A stretch of 43,804 nucleotides of DNA from Streptomyces reniochalinae (GCF_003323735.1 NZ_QOIM01000036.1:316906-360709), one strand, 5' to 3'. Shown: positions 1 through 9,860, numbered from the stretch's first letter. The notes: a model not told the origin generated them from the sequence alone. Program-made: numbers and translations.

Positions 1-3000
1 CGAGCAGCAGCGACTGGTTGACGTGGTGCGGTCGTGCGAAGTCCTGTGCGAAGAACCAGTGTTGGATCGGTGTCAGTGGGACGGGGCCGGTGACCAGGTC
101 TTGTTCGGCCTGTATCTGCGGGGCGTCCTGGTGTTCGACCACTGGTGCCAGCTCGGCGATCGTCTGGTGGCGGAAGAGCTGTTTGACGGTGAAGTACAGG
201 CCCTGTTGCTTGGCCCGGAAGATCATTTGGAGGCTGAGGATGGAGTCGCCGCCGAGCGAGAAGAAGTTGTCGTGCACGCCCACCGGGTGGGTGGTGCCGA
301 GGACCGTCTGCCAGATGTGTGCGAGCTGTTCTTCCACCGGGGTACGCGGCGCCACGTGCTCCTGCTCCGCGACCGCGTGCTCCTGCCACGACAGCGCGGC
401 CAGAGCCTTACGGTCGACCTTGTCGCTGGCGTTGAGCGGCATGCTCTCCAGCGGCACGACGATGCCGGGGACCATGTAGTGCGGCAGCCGTTCGCCGAGG
501 AACGACTGGAGAGTCTCGGTTGCCACTGTCTGGCGGAAGACCGCGTAGGCGATCAGCCGCTTGGCCGCGCCGTCCTGGTCGAGCAGCACGGCGGCGTGCC
601 GCACGTCGGGGTGCTGGGCCAGCGCGGACTCGATCTCGCCCAGCTCGACCCTGAAGCCGCGGATCTTCACCTGGTCGTCGGCGCGCCCGAGGAACTCCAC
701 GTCGCCACCGGGATGGAAGCGGGCGAGGTCGCCCGTCCGGTACAGGCGGCCGCCCGTGCCGAACGGGTTGGCGACGAACGCCTCGGCGGTCAGGTCCGGC
801 CGGCCGAGGTAGCCGCGCGCCAGCCCGGCGCCGCCGATGTACAGCTCGCCCGCGACCCCGGCGGGCACCGGCTGCATGGCGTGGTCCAGCACGTACACCT
901 GCATGTCGTCGAGCGGCCTGCCGATCGGCACCGTCGCCGGCACCTCGTCCCGCGGCTCCATCCGGTACGCGGTGGCGAACGTCGTCGTCTCGGTCGGCCC
1001 GTAGCCGTCCACCACGACCAGGCCCGGACATGCCTCGCGCACCCGACGCACCGCGTGGGCCCGCACGGCGTCGCCACCGGTCCACACCTCGCGCAGACCG
1101 GCCATGCACCCAGGGTCCTCCTGCGCCAGCAGGTGGAACAGCGCCGCGGTCAGCCAGACAGCGGTGACCCCGTGGGCCGCCGTGCACTCGCGCAGTACCG
1201 CCGGCGTAACGGCACCGGGCAGCGCCACCACGACGCGACCGCCGGAGAGCAGCGGCACCCACAGCTCGTACGTCGAGGCGTCGAAGGCCTGCGCGGAGTG
1301 CAGCAACACCCTCTGGTGCCCGTCCGCGAAGCCGCTGTCGGACGCCAGCGCGGCGACGTCGGCGTGCGTGACGGCGACGCCCTTGGGGCGGCCGGTGGAA
1401 CCGGACGTGTACATCACGTACGCGAGGTCGTCGGGGGTGCCGCCGGACGCCACCGGTGTGTCGGGCCGGTCGGCGAGCCCGTCCCAGACGTCGTCGACGA
1501 CCAACACCGCCGCGTCGGACCCGGGCAACGACGCGGCCTCCGAGCGCCGGGTCAGCACGAGGCGGAGACCACCGTCCTCGATCATGAGAGCCAGCCGGTC
1601 CGGCGGATACTCCGGGTCGAGCGGCACATACGCCCCGCCCGCCTTCAGGATCGCCAGCTGGCACACGATCGACTCCACGGAGCGTGACACGCACAGGCCG
1701 ACCAGGCTCTCCCGGCCGACGCCGCGCTCCCGCAGCAGATGGGCCAGCCGGTTCGAGAGCCGGTCCAGTTCCGCGTAGCCGAGCCGGCTCTCGCCGCAGA
1801 CCACCGCCACGCTCTCCGCGTTCCGGCGGGCGCACGCCGCGAACAGCCCGTGCAGGGTGTTCCGCTGAAGGTCCCGCTCGGTGCGGAGCCCGTGGCCCTG
1901 CTCGACGAGCCGGTCGCGCTCCGCCTCAGCGGCCATCGGCAGGTGCCGCACCCGGGTGTCCGGGCGCGCCAGCGCGGCCTCGACGAGCGCCTCGAAGTGG
2001 TCGGCCATGCGCCCGACCGTCTCCGCGCGGAACAGGTCGGTGCTGTACTCGAAGCCGAAGCGCATCCCGGCACGGTCGGCCTGGATCATGAGGGTGAGGT
2101 CGAAGCGGGCGACGCCGACGCTCATCCCCTCTTCCATCAGGCTGTGTATCCATGGCTTCGGCCGGGCGAGCTCCGCCGCGTGCTCCAGGTAGGGCAGGCT
2201 CTCGTCGGCGAACATCACCTGGAAGAGCGGGTTGTAGGCGAGGCTGCGGGCCGGCTGAAGCGCCTCGACGACCTGCTCGAAGGGGACCTCGCGGTGCGTC
2301 TGGGCGTCGAAGAGCTGCTTGCGGACCTGGAGCAGTACGTCCGCGAAGCCGGGGTCGCCGCGCAGGTCCACCCGGACGGCGACGGTGTTGACCAGGAAGC
2401 CGACCACGGATTCCAGCTCGACGCGGTTCCGGTCGGCGATCGGCACGCCGATGACGACCACGTCCTGCCCGCTGTAGCGGGCCAGGAAAACCGCGAACCC
2501 GCTGAGCAGGGTGAGATAGTTGGTCACCTGGTGCTCGCGGCTGACCTCGGTGATCCGCTGCGTCGTCGCGGGTGACAGCCGGCGCCGCACGAAATCGCCG
2601 GCGAAGCTCCGCTCGTCCGGCCGGGGGAAGTCGGTGGGCAGCGAGAGCACCTCGGGCGCCTCGGCCAGCTGCTCCTTCCAGTAGTCCAGGTGGAAGGCGA
2701 GCCGTGTTTCCTCCATCCACTGCTGCTGCCACACCGCGTAGTCGGCGTACTGCACCGCGAGGTCCGGCAGCAGGGAGGGCTCGCCGTCCGCCAGGGCCCG
2801 GCAGATCTGGAGGAACTCCTGGTCGAAGAGGCCGATCGAGTAGCCGTCGAACACCGTGTGGTGGGCCGCGAGGACCAGGACCTGCTCCGTCCGGGAGGTC
2901 TTGATCAGTCGGGCCCGCACCAGGGGCCCGGTGACCACGTCGAAGGGCTGCGCCCACCAACCGCGGATCTGGTCCTGCGCCTGGGCCTCGGCCTGCTCCT

Positions 3001-6000
3001 CGGGGAGCGCGGACAGGTCGGTCACCGGCAGGTCGAGGCGCTGCTCGTCGGCGATGACCTGCCAGACCCGGCCGTCCTCCTCGCGCAGGGTGGTGCGCAG
3101 CGGCTCGTGGCGGCGCGTCATCTCGTGCAGCGCGTCGCTGATCACCGACTGCTCGATGGACGTGGGCAGCGGGATGAGCCAGTTGACGGTGTATGACGAG
3201 GTTCCGGGGCTCAGCCGGTCGATGAAGAACAGCCGCTGCTGGTCGAAGGTGGCCGGCAGCGGGCGGCCGCGTCCTGCGGGGGTGAGCGGGGGCATCCGGA
3301 CCGGTTGCAGCTCCTCCTGCCTGCGCTGGAGCTCGCGCCCGATCTCGGCGATGGTCGGCAGGTCGAAGAAGAGCCGGACCGGCACCTCCAGGGAGAAGAC
3401 CTCCCTCACCCGGGACGCCATTTGCACGGCGAGCAGCGAGTGTCCGCCCAGCTCGAAGAAGTCGTCGAAGACGCCGATCGGGGACCGCCCCAGCACCTGC
3501 TCCCACATCGTGACGAGCAGCGCCTCGGTGGTGTTGCGGGCGGGCACGCGGCTCTCCGTGCTCGCGGCGGCCGGCGGGAACAGCAGGGCACGCCGGTCGA
3601 GCTTGCCGCTGGAGGTGATGGGCAGGGCGTCCAGCGCGACCAGGTCGGAGGGCACCATGTAGGGCGGCAGCCGCTCGGCCAGGTAGCCGCTCAGCTGCGG
3701 CAGCAGCAGATGCTGGATTTCCCCCTTGAGCGGCTGGTTGGCGTAGCCCGCCCAGTCGCGGGTCTCGCCGTGCCCGGCCAGGGCGATACGCTCGCCCTCC
3801 TCGCAGCGGGGCTCGGCACCGGCGCGGGTCAGGTCGACCGCGTAGCCGCCGTCCGCGCCATGCCGCCCCCAGTCGACAGCGGCGGTGTAACCGGCCTGCT
3901 CGGCGAGCGCGAAGACATCCTCGGGGTCGACGCCGTTCTGCGGCCGCGGTTGGGCACGCCACGCCTCGACGGTTTCGAGCCCGGCGTCGCCCTTCAGCCA
4001 GCGCAGGGTGCGCACCGCCTCCTCGACACGGGCGTTGGGCACGTTGCGCAGCCGGAGCCGGTCGGGCGACTCGCCGGTGAGCCTGGACCGCAGGTCCGCG
4101 AGGGTCACCACCTCCGTGGCCCAGTCCAGCTCGGTGCCGTCCTGGTCCCGGCGGTCCTCCTCGTCGGCGGTGGCCGGGGCGCCGACGTGCAGGACCACCT
4201 GGTAGCGGAACATCGTCAGCTCGTTGTGGTGGCGGCCGCGCTTCGGCCGTATCTCGACCCGGGAGATCCGCCCTGTGCTCGCCGCCCAGTCCCGGAAGAA
4301 CGCAGGATCGAGGGTGAGCTCCTTCTCCTGCTGCACCCGGTGCTGCACCCGCTGCCGCAGCTGCTGCCGCGTCATGGCGTCGGGCGCACGGCTCGCCTCC
4401 ACGCTGGCGTGGAAGGCGTCGAGCAGCGGGAAGCTGCGCACGTCGCCGATGATGATCCGGCCGTCGTCGGCGACCCGGGCCAGCGCGCCTTCGAGGACGC
4501 GGACGAGGTAGTCGGCGTCGGGGAAGTACTGAAGAACCGAGTTGACGACGACGGTGTCGACCGGCTCCACGTCCAGCTCACCGACCTCGTCCGCCTCGCC
4601 CTGCCGGATGTCGACCGTCTCGCGCAGCTCGGGGCGGGACTCCAGACGGTTGCGCACGGACTGCAAAGCCGACGAGGAGAAGTCCATGCCGTAGTAGCGC
4701 CGGCACCCGGTGGCGAGCGGGAAGAGCAGCAGGCCGGTGCCGCAGCCGATCTCCAGGATCGTGCGCGGCTCGTAGCCGCGGATCAGCGTCGCCGTGTCGT
4801 CCTGCCAGGCCCGCATCTCCTCCAGGGGGATGGGCTGCCCGGTGTAGCTGCTGCTCCAGCCGGAGAAGTCGGCGCCGTCCTCGGGGCGCTCCCCGCTCGG
4901 GTCGAAGGCGTCGTACACCTCGCGCCAGTGGTCGACGCGCTTGTCGGCCAGGGCTTCCTCGCGCTCCTGGACGGCCTCTTGCGCCCGCTGCGGATGCAGC
5001 ACGACATACGAGAGGAGGGCACGTGCGCCCGTCTGATCCTCACGGACGATGGTCGCCGCGTCCTGCACGGCGGGGTGCTCGCTCAGCACGCCGTCGATCT
5101 CGCCCAGCTCGATGCGGTACCCGCGGATCTTGACCTGCGAGTCGGTGCGGCCGAGGAACTCCAGGTTCCCGTCCGGGCGCCAGCGGGCCATGTCGCCCGT
5201 CTTGTAGATGCGTTCCCCGGCGGCGCCGTGGAAGGGGGAGGCGACGTACTTGCCCGCCGTCAGCTCGGGCGCGTGCGCGTAGCCGTCGCTCAGGCACGGT
5301 CCGCCGATGTAGAGGTCGCCCGGCACGTCGAGGGGGCACGGGCGCAGGCCGTCGTCGAGCACGTAGTAGCGGGCGTTTTGGATGGGTTTCCCGTACGGGA
5401 TGCTCGTCCAGGACGGGTCCACCTCACCGATCGGGAAGAAGTTCGACCAGACGGTCGCCTCCGTGGCGCCGCCGAGGCCGACGACCTGGACGTTCGGGAA
5501 CGCGGCCCGCATCAGATCCGGGGAGTGGACCGGGATCCAGTCGCCGCTCATGAAGATCAGGCGCAGCGCGTGCGAGACGGTCTCCGGCACGCCCGCGCCG
5601 TCCGTCGCCAGGAAGGGCACCAGCTGCATCAGGGCGGCGGGCGCCGAGTCCCAGAAGGTGATGGGCTCCTCGGCGAGGTAGCGCAGCAGGTTCGCCGGCT
5701 CCTGGATGTCCTCGCTGGTGGCGACGCGGACCTGGCCGCCGGCGGCGAGGATGCCGAAAACGTCGTAGACGGACAGGTCGAAGGTGAGCGAGGTGACGAA
5801 GAGGATGCGGTCCTCGGACCCCACCGAGAAGGTGTTGTTGACCCACTCGATCAGGTTCACCGCGGGGGAGTGCTGGACCATGACGCCCTTGGGAGTGCCG
5901 GTCGAGCCCGACGTGAAGATGACGTAGGCGAGGTCCAGGGGGCCGCCCTGGACGGGCAGGTTCTCCCGGGGCATGCCCGCGGTCTCGGTGGCCGAGTGCA

Positions 6001-7867
6001 CCGGCCAGGGCAGGCCGGCCCCGGTCTGGGCGTCGTCGTCCGCAGTGTCCAGGCACACCACGTGGGCGAGGGCCGGCAGCGGGTCGACGGTCTGCACGCG
6101 CGGCAGCAGGGCGTGCTGCGTCAGGACGCACGGCACGCCCATCGAGTCGAGTATCTGGTGCCACCGCCTGACGGGGGCGTTGGCGTCGAGCGGGATGTAG
6201 GTGGCGCCCGCCTTGAGGATGCCCAGCAGGGCGGGGACCATCTCCGCTGAGCGCCCCATGAGGACGGCGACCTGGTCGCCGCGCCGGATGCCGAGCCGCT
6301 TGAGGTGGTGCGCGATCTGGTTGGCCCGCTCGTTGACCTCGCGGTAGGTCCAGCGCTCGTCCTTGAAGAGCAGCGCGGGCGCGTCAGGGGCCTGCGCCAC
6401 GCGGCGCTCGAAGAGCTGGTGGATGCACAGGTCCCGCGCGTAGGGCGTGTCCGTGTCGTTCCAGTCGTGGACGAGCTGGGTGTGCTCGGCCTCGGTGAGG
6501 AGCGTCAGCTCGCCCAGCCCGGCCTCGGGCTTCTCGACGAGGTCGGTGAGGATCCGGTGGAGGTGCCCCGCCATCCGCTCGACGGTGGGCGCCGCGAAGC
6601 GCCGGGTGTCGTAGTGCAAGGTGGCCGTGAGGCGCTCCCCGGGGGTGGCCACCATGCTCAACGGGTAGCCGGGGTGGCTCTCCTCCCAGCTCCTGACCAT
6701 GCACAGGCCGCCGGCCCGGCCCGGTTCCTCGGGCTCCTCCACGGTGACGACGCTGTCGAACAGGGACTCCCCGGAGCCGATTCCGCTCCACTGATGGACG
6801 AGCAGCAGCGGGCTGTGCTCGTGCGCCCGGATCTGCTCGTACCGGTGCTGGATGCCCCGCATCCACTCCGCCCAGCCCATCGCGGGCGGCACCTCGGCGC
6901 GCAGCGGCAGCGTGTTCACGAACTGGCCCACCATGGCATCGACGCCGGCCAGGTCGGCGGACCTGCCGGAGGAGGTGACGCCGACCACCACCTCGTCGGT
7001 GCCCAGGCAGCGGCTCAACAGGAACGCCCAGGCACCCTGGAGGAGGGTGGTGAGGGTCAGGCCCTGGCGGGCGCCCGCGTCCCGCAGCGCCGCGGTCTGC
7101 GCGGCGTCCAGCACGAGGGGGACCTGCTCGTAGGCGACGGCCTGCGCCTCGCTCCCGGTCTCCTCGTCGGCGGACGGCCTGAGTTCGAGGGGCAGCGGCC
7201 GGGCGGACGGCACGCCGTCGAGCGCGTCGTGCCAGAAGGCCTCGGACCGGCCGGCGTCCTGCCGGCTCAGCCAGCCGACGTACTCGTGGAACTGCGCGGC
7301 AGGGCGCACCGGCAGCGGCTCACCCGCGACGAGGCGGTCGTAGACCTGCTCCACCTCGCGCAGCACCCTGTTCTGGCTACGCGCGTCGAGCAGCAGGTAG
7401 TGCAGGCTCCACAGGATCTGGAAGCGGGCCTCGCCCAACCGGCAGACGTGCAGCCGCCACAGCGGCGCCGCCTCCAGGTCGAAGCCCCGCGCGCGGTCCC
7501 GGCGCAGCAGGGCCCGCATCCGTTCGGAGCGCTGCTCGCCCGTGCCGCTCCAGTCCTCACAGGCGTAAGGAACGTCCACGCTGCCGCTGACCCGCTGCAC
7601 CGGCTCGCCACCCGGCAGCTCGGTGACGCTTGTCCGGAGCGCGGCGTGCCGGTCGGCGACGTGCGCCCAGCTCCTGCGGAAGGTGTCGACGTCGAGTTCC
7701 CGCGCCACCTCCAGCACGACCTGTACGTGGTACAGGCCGCCGGGGCCTCCGTGCCGGGACTGGAACAGGATGCCCTGCTGGGTAGGCGTCAACGGATAGC
7801 TGACCTCGCCCGATTCAGTTCCTGATACGGCGGGGAGGTCTTTCGCTGGGTCCTCAAAAGTGCTCAA
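1..7867 (-). CDS. Non-ribosomal peptide synthetase, 5' part, C-A(MT)-T-C-A-T-E, runs off the left edge
   Basis: The reading frame is open for 2622 codons from TTG 7867 (AGAGG Shine-Dalgarno just upstream) to the window edge. Domain order by motifs: C1 (~24-440), A1 (~450 on), a SAM methyltransferase inserted in A1 (~956-1290, LEIGCGTG near 1034, the usual place for an N-methyltransferase), the rest of A1 (~1400), T1 (LGGHSLL ~1471), C2 (~1534-1970, intact HHTVFDG near 1668), A2 (~1990-2490), T2 (LGGDSIL ~2535) and a domain opening PLTPIQHWFF (~2595) that looks like epimerization; GGDSI carriers usually precede E domains. Aligning to GrsA by eye gives code DLYDFSLVWK for A1, nearest the cysteine code I remember (DLYNLSLIWK), and DAYWWGGTFK for A2, a valine-type code. 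Inferred output is an N-methylated Cys-like residue followed by D-Val. C1 carries HYLLLDA at 156-162 instead of HHxxxDG. No loading or thioesterase domain is visible in the window. Confidence 0.95.
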   Translation of the reverse strand, partial: MSTFEDPAKDLPAVSGTESGEVSYPLTPTQQGILFQSRHGGPGGLYHVQVVLEVARELDVDTFRRSWAHVADRHAALRTSVTELPGGEPVQRVSGSVDVPYACEDWSGTGEQRSERMRALLRRDRARGFDLEAAPLWRLHVCRLGEARFQILWSLHYLLLDARSQNRVLREVEQVYDRLVAGEPLPVRPAAQFHEYVGWLSRQDAGRSEAFWHDALDGVPSARPLPLELRPSADEETGSEAQAVAYEQVPLVLDAAQTAALRDAGARQGLTLTTLLQGAWAFLLSRCLGTDEVVVGVTSSGRSADLAGVDAMVGQFVNTLPLRAEVPPAMGWAEWMRGIQHRYEQIRAHEHSPLLLVHQWSGIGSGESLFDSVVTVEEPEEPGRAGGLCMVRSWEESHPGYPLSMVATPGERLTATLHYDTRRFAAPTVERMAGHLHRILTDLVEKPEAGLGELTLLTEAEHTQLVHDWNDTDTPYARDLCIHQLFERRVAQAPDAPALLFKDERWTYREVNERANQIAHHLKRLGIRRGDQVAVLMGRSAEMVPALLGILKAGATYIPLDANAPVRRWHQILDSMGVPCVLTQHALLPRVQTVDPLPALAHVVCLDTADDDAQTGAGLPWPVHSATETAGMPRENLPVQGGPLDLAYVIFTSGSTGTPKGVMVQHSPAVNLIEWVNNTFSVGSEDRILFVTSLTFDLSVYDVFGILAAGGQVRVATSEDIQEPANLLRYLAEEPITFWDSAPAALMQLVPFLATDGAGVPETVSHALRLIFMSGDWIPVHSPDLMRAAFPNVQVVGLGGATEATVWSNFFPIGEVDPSWTSIPYGKPIQNARYYVLDDGLRPCPLDVPGDLYIGGPCLSDGYAHAPELTAGKYVASPFHGAAGERIYKTGDMARWRPDGNLEFLGRTDSQVKIRGYRIELGEIDGVLSEHPAVQDAATIVREDQTGARALLSYVVLHPQRAQEAVQEREEALADKRVDHWREVYDAFDPSGERPEDGADFSGWSSSYTGQPIPLEEMRAWQDDTATLIRGYEPRTILEIGCGTGLLLFPLATGCRRYYGMDFSSSALQSVRNRLESRPELRETVDIRQGEADEVGELDVEPVDTVVVNSVLQYFPDADYLVRVLEGALARVADDGRIIIGDVRSFPLLDAFHASVEASRAPDAMTRQQLRQRVQHRVQQEKELTLDPAFFRDWAASTGRISRVEIRPKRGRHHNELTMFRYQVVLHVGAPATADEEDRRDQDGTELDWATEVVTLADLRSRLTGESPDRLRLRNVPNARVEEAVRTLRWLKGDAGLETVEAWRAQPRPQNGVDPEDVFALAEQAGYTAAVDWGRHGADGGYAVDLTRAGAEPRCEEGERIALAGHGETRDWAGYANQPLKGEIQHLLLPQLSGYLAERLPPYMVPSDLVALDALPITSSGKLDRRALLFPPAAASTESRVPARNTTEALLVTMWEQVLGRSPIGVFDDFFELGGHSLLAVQMASRVREVFSLEVPVRLFFDLPTIAEIGRELQRRQEELQPVRMPPLTPAGRGRPLPATFDQQRLFFIDRLSPGTSSYTVNWLIPLPTSIEQSVISDALHEMTRRHEPLRTTLREEDGRVWQVIADEQRLDLPVTDLSALPEEQAEAQAQDQIRGWWAQPFDVVTGPLVRARLIKTSRTEQVLVLAAHHTVFDGYSIGLFDQEFLQICRALADGEPSLLPDLAVQYADYAVWQQQWMEETRLAFHLDYWKEQLAEAPEVLSLPTDFPRPDERSFAGDFVRRRLSPATTQRITEVSREHQVTNYLTLLSGFAVFLARYSGQDVVVIGVPIADRNRVELESVVGFLVNTVAVRVDLRGDPGFADVLLQVRKQLFDAQTHREVPFEQVVEALQPARSLAYNPLFQVMFADESLPYLEHAAELARPKPWIHSLMEEGMSVGVARFDLTLMIQADRAGMRFGFEYSTDLFRAETVGRMADHFEALVEAALARPDTRVRHLPMAAEAERDRLVEQGHGLRTERDLQRNTLHGLFAACARRNAESVAVVCGESRLGYAELDRLSNRLAHLLRERGVGRESLVGLCVSRSVESIVCQLAILKAGGAYVPLDPEYPPDRLALMIEDGGLRLVLTRRSEAASLPGSDAAVLVVDDVWDGLADRPDTPVASGGTPDDLAYVMYTSGSTGRPKGVAVTHADVAALASDSGFADGHQRVLLHSAQAFDASTYELWVPLLSGGRVVVALPGAVTPAVLRECTAAHGVTAVWLTAALFHLLAQEDPGCMAGLREVWTGGDAVRAHAVRRVREACPGLVVVDGYGPTETTTFATAYRMEPRDEVPATVPIGRPLDDMQVYVLDHAMQPVPAGVAGELYIGGAGLARGYLGRPDLTAEAFVANPFGTGGRLYRTGDLARFHPGGDVEFLGRADDQVKIRGFRVELGEIESALAQHPDVRHAAVLLDQDGAAKRLIAYAVFRQTVATETLQSFLGERLPHYMVPGIVVPLESMPLNASDKVDRKALAALSWQEHAVAEQEHVAPRTPVEEQLAHIWQTVLGTTHPVGVHDNFFSLGGDSILSLQMIFRAKQQGLYFTVKQLFRHQTIAELAPVVEHQDAPQIQAEQDLVTGPVPLTPIQHWFFAQDFARPHHVNQSLLL

Positions 7868-7996
7868 TGCTGCAATCCTCTTGAATTCACAGGTGGCGGG
7901 ACCTCGCACGAGCGGCGCCCGATTGCCGCGTAGAAATTCGTTCGTAGGGCAGTTTTCGCAGCCACGGCGTGGATGTCGAGTGTTCTGCCGGGAGTT

Positions 7997-8012
7997 TTAG
8001 GGCTGCCCCTAG
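7997..8012 (-). promoter_or_regulatory. Candidate PAS-LuxR (PimM-type) operator upstream of the NRPS
   Basis: On the minus strand the 16-mer is CTAGGGGCAGCCCTAA. The PimM box I remember is CTVGGGAWWTCCCBAG; the outer CTAGGG and CCCTA match and three of the four central bases differ. It lies 130 bp upstream of the NRPS TTG start, and a PAS-LuxR gene of this family lies at 9877-10554, so regulation of the NRPS by it is a reasonable inference. The rest of 7868-8225 holds no convincing gene. Confidence 0.45.
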
Positions 8013-8224
8013 TAGCGTGCTGTTCAAGGGTTTTCCAGGTCGGTCCGATGTCTGGCCGTTCGCTGGAGGAGGGCGTGCAATCGTCCGGTGCGGGCATGGC
8101 TGCCGCCGGAATCCCACCGGATCGCATGCCGGTGCACCGCGGGGGGATGAGTCCGGGCCCCCGACTCGGGGGATGCCAGAGGCCCGGGGCCTGTAAACGG
8201 CGTCTGCCGCCTTCGTCGTGAGTC

Positions 8225-9189
8225 TTGAAGGGCGAGCGCCCCCAACGAGGCATTGTGCTTACCGAATCCGGAGGAATCGCGCACGGTTGCGCTGAACCGC
8301 TGGGTCGGGCCTGTTGCGTGACGCCGTCCAGGGCCTTCCGGCACCCGGCCCCGCTAGGGAGTGTCTTCAAAGTAGCGGCGTCCGCCCGGAGGGCGGGCCT
8401 GGCGGTGTCTGGTGCGTGCGCTCGCAAGGCGGAGGAGGGAGTCCCTGCGTGGGGGCACCTCCCGGGGCGAGCGAAGCCGAGCCCTGGGGGAAGCGGCGAC
8501 CGACGACAACGCCGCGAGCGTGCGTGCCAGGCGCCGCCAGGCAGGCGGGACTTTGAAGACACGACCTAGGCCCGCGACGGGCCGGGACCAGCCCGTGCCC
8601 GATGCTGACCACGGTCAGCGCGGCCTCGATCGCGCCGGCGGCCCCGAGGACCGCGGCTGAGGACGCCTTTCGGCACCGCCGCACTCGGCCGGTGCGGCAG
8701 TAGCCGGCCGGTCATCGCCGCTTCGGCCACATCGTCCGCCGGCGCCGCGGTGGCGCGCGCGTCGACGTGCGAGGTGTCGCCCGGCACGGGACAGGCGTCG
8801 GCGGTCGCCCGGACCGTGACCCGCGCGCCACGCTCCTGCGGGTGCGGCGCGGTGGCGTGGTAAGCGCCGGTGCTCGCCCCGCGTCCGGCGAGCAGGGCCC
8901 GGGCCCGGGCCCGTGCGCCGCGGCGAGCGCGGGCGCGGTCGCCCGGGGTGGACGTGACGTGCGGCAGGGCGCCGGGGCGGGCTGCGCCGTCCAGGACGTG
9001 GGCGGCCGCCTGCACCGCCAGGTGCGAGAGCGCCTCGCCGGGGCGCGCCCGGTACCGCGTGGCGGCCCCGGCACGGGAGCGCACCCCGAGGTCCGTCACG
9101 TCCCCGTAGCCCAGCAGTTGAGCGCCGGGGGCCCGTGCCGGCGGCACCCAACCGCTGACCCGCTCGATCACGCAGCCATGCGCCAGCAT
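8225..9189 (-). pseudogene. Decayed beta-ketoacyl-ACP synthase gene interrupted by a MITE-like element
   Basis: A good start (ATG 9189 after GGAGGAGG) opens a KAS III-like N-terminus (VSGWVPP, about 70 residues). The same frame then resembles the C-terminal half of KAS II-type enzymes (YHATAPHPQERG, then HVDARATAAPADDVAEA where NAHGTSTPxNDxxE is expected). Near 8650 the similarity changes frame (LGAAGAIEAALTVVSIGHG). The 8358-8565 element then interrupts it, and on its other side a third frame carries the C-terminal motif SSGFGKHNASL (family: NSFGFGGHNxxL). So there is an internal deletion or KAS III/KAS II fusion, at least one frameshift and an insertion. The protein cannot be functional. 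It may be a relic of a lost polyketide or fatty-acid starter pathway. Confidence 0.7.
8358..8565. mobile_element. MITE-like non-autonomous insertion, 208 bp
   Basis: The ends are inverted repeats with 13 perfect base pairs (GTGTCTTCAAAGT at 8361-8373, ACTTTGAAGACAC at 8550-8562), reaching about 13 of 16 when extended outward. Both sides carry CTAG (8354-8357 and 8566-8569), consistent with the 4-bp target duplication of some IS5-family elements. No transposase is encoded; the interior is GC-rich with smaller inverted repeats. It sits inside the ketosynthase pseudogene, whose similarity continues on both sides. A mobilising IS elsewhere in the genome is assumed. Confidence 0.65.
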
Positions 9190-9374
9190 CTCGTCCTCCT
9201 CCGTACCTTCGCTCGTGAAGGAAACGTAGAAGGGCGGTGGGGAATCCGCCACGGCTCCGGACCTTGGGTAGGTGTTGTTCTAGTGTTACGTCCCCGGGCC
9301 GCCGGTTGCGGTAAAGGCACGGGCGTCGCTCAGAACCGTCTCCGCGCACATTTTGGGGAATGACCTAGAAGTGC

Positions 9375-9860
9375 GTGCCCGACTCGTCGGAGAATCCCCG
9401 AGACTTCGGTTGCCATGACACAGTCTTTCGGTTACGTCGGTCCGGCCTCCGGGCAGGACGACCTCCCGCACGGGGAGCGTCTCGCCACGTGGCCGTCGAC
9501 GCCCGGTCGCTCCAGGCCATCCCGGAGGAGATCGCCCACCTCTACGTCACGGCGTTCACCAGGCGGGGGAGCCCACCCACCCCGTGCCGGCACGACCGGC
9601 TGTGCACGGCGATGTTCCAACGCGACGTCAGGGCCTGGAGGTGGAGCTGCCCGCACTCGAAGCCGTCGTGCGCCGGGGCCGCTCCCAGCACGTATGCCGG
9701 GTGCGAGCGGACGCCGGATGTCGACACGCGCCCGAGGGGGTCGTGTTCGACGTGGGAATGCGGCACCGGCCTGTTCGACGAACGGACCATCCGGGGGATC
9801 GCGCACGACTACCGGAGGTCCCTGCGCACCGTCGTGGAGCGGTCCGGCAGCGGGTGACGC
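9375..9860 (+). other. Probably decayed unidentified gene spread over two frames
   Basis: One plus frame carries a plausible protein stretch (IPEEIAHLYVTAFTRRG, then AMFQRDVRA near 9620). From about 9640 the protein-like sequence continues in another frame (LEVELPALEAVVRRGRSQH, then GVVFDVGM), and near 9775 it returns to the first (GLFDERTIRGIAHDYRRSL). No start with a good ribosome site is clear. The last piece vaguely resembles the end of a condensation-type domain, but I cannot assign a family. It could equally be chance coding likeness in high-GC DNA. Confidence 0.3.

Noticed and set aside
1..85. Reading the last visible NRPS domain as a normal condensation domain
   Set aside because: The opening PLTPIQHWFF and the GGDSI carrier before it fit an epimerization domain better; only about 28 residues are visible, so this stays provisional.
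23..6250. Very long plus-strand open frames opposite the NRPS (up to 981 codons)
   Set aside because: They are antisense shadows of high-GC coding DNA: no ribosome sites, Arg/Gly/Val-rich protein without family features, while the minus strand gives unbroken NRPS domains.
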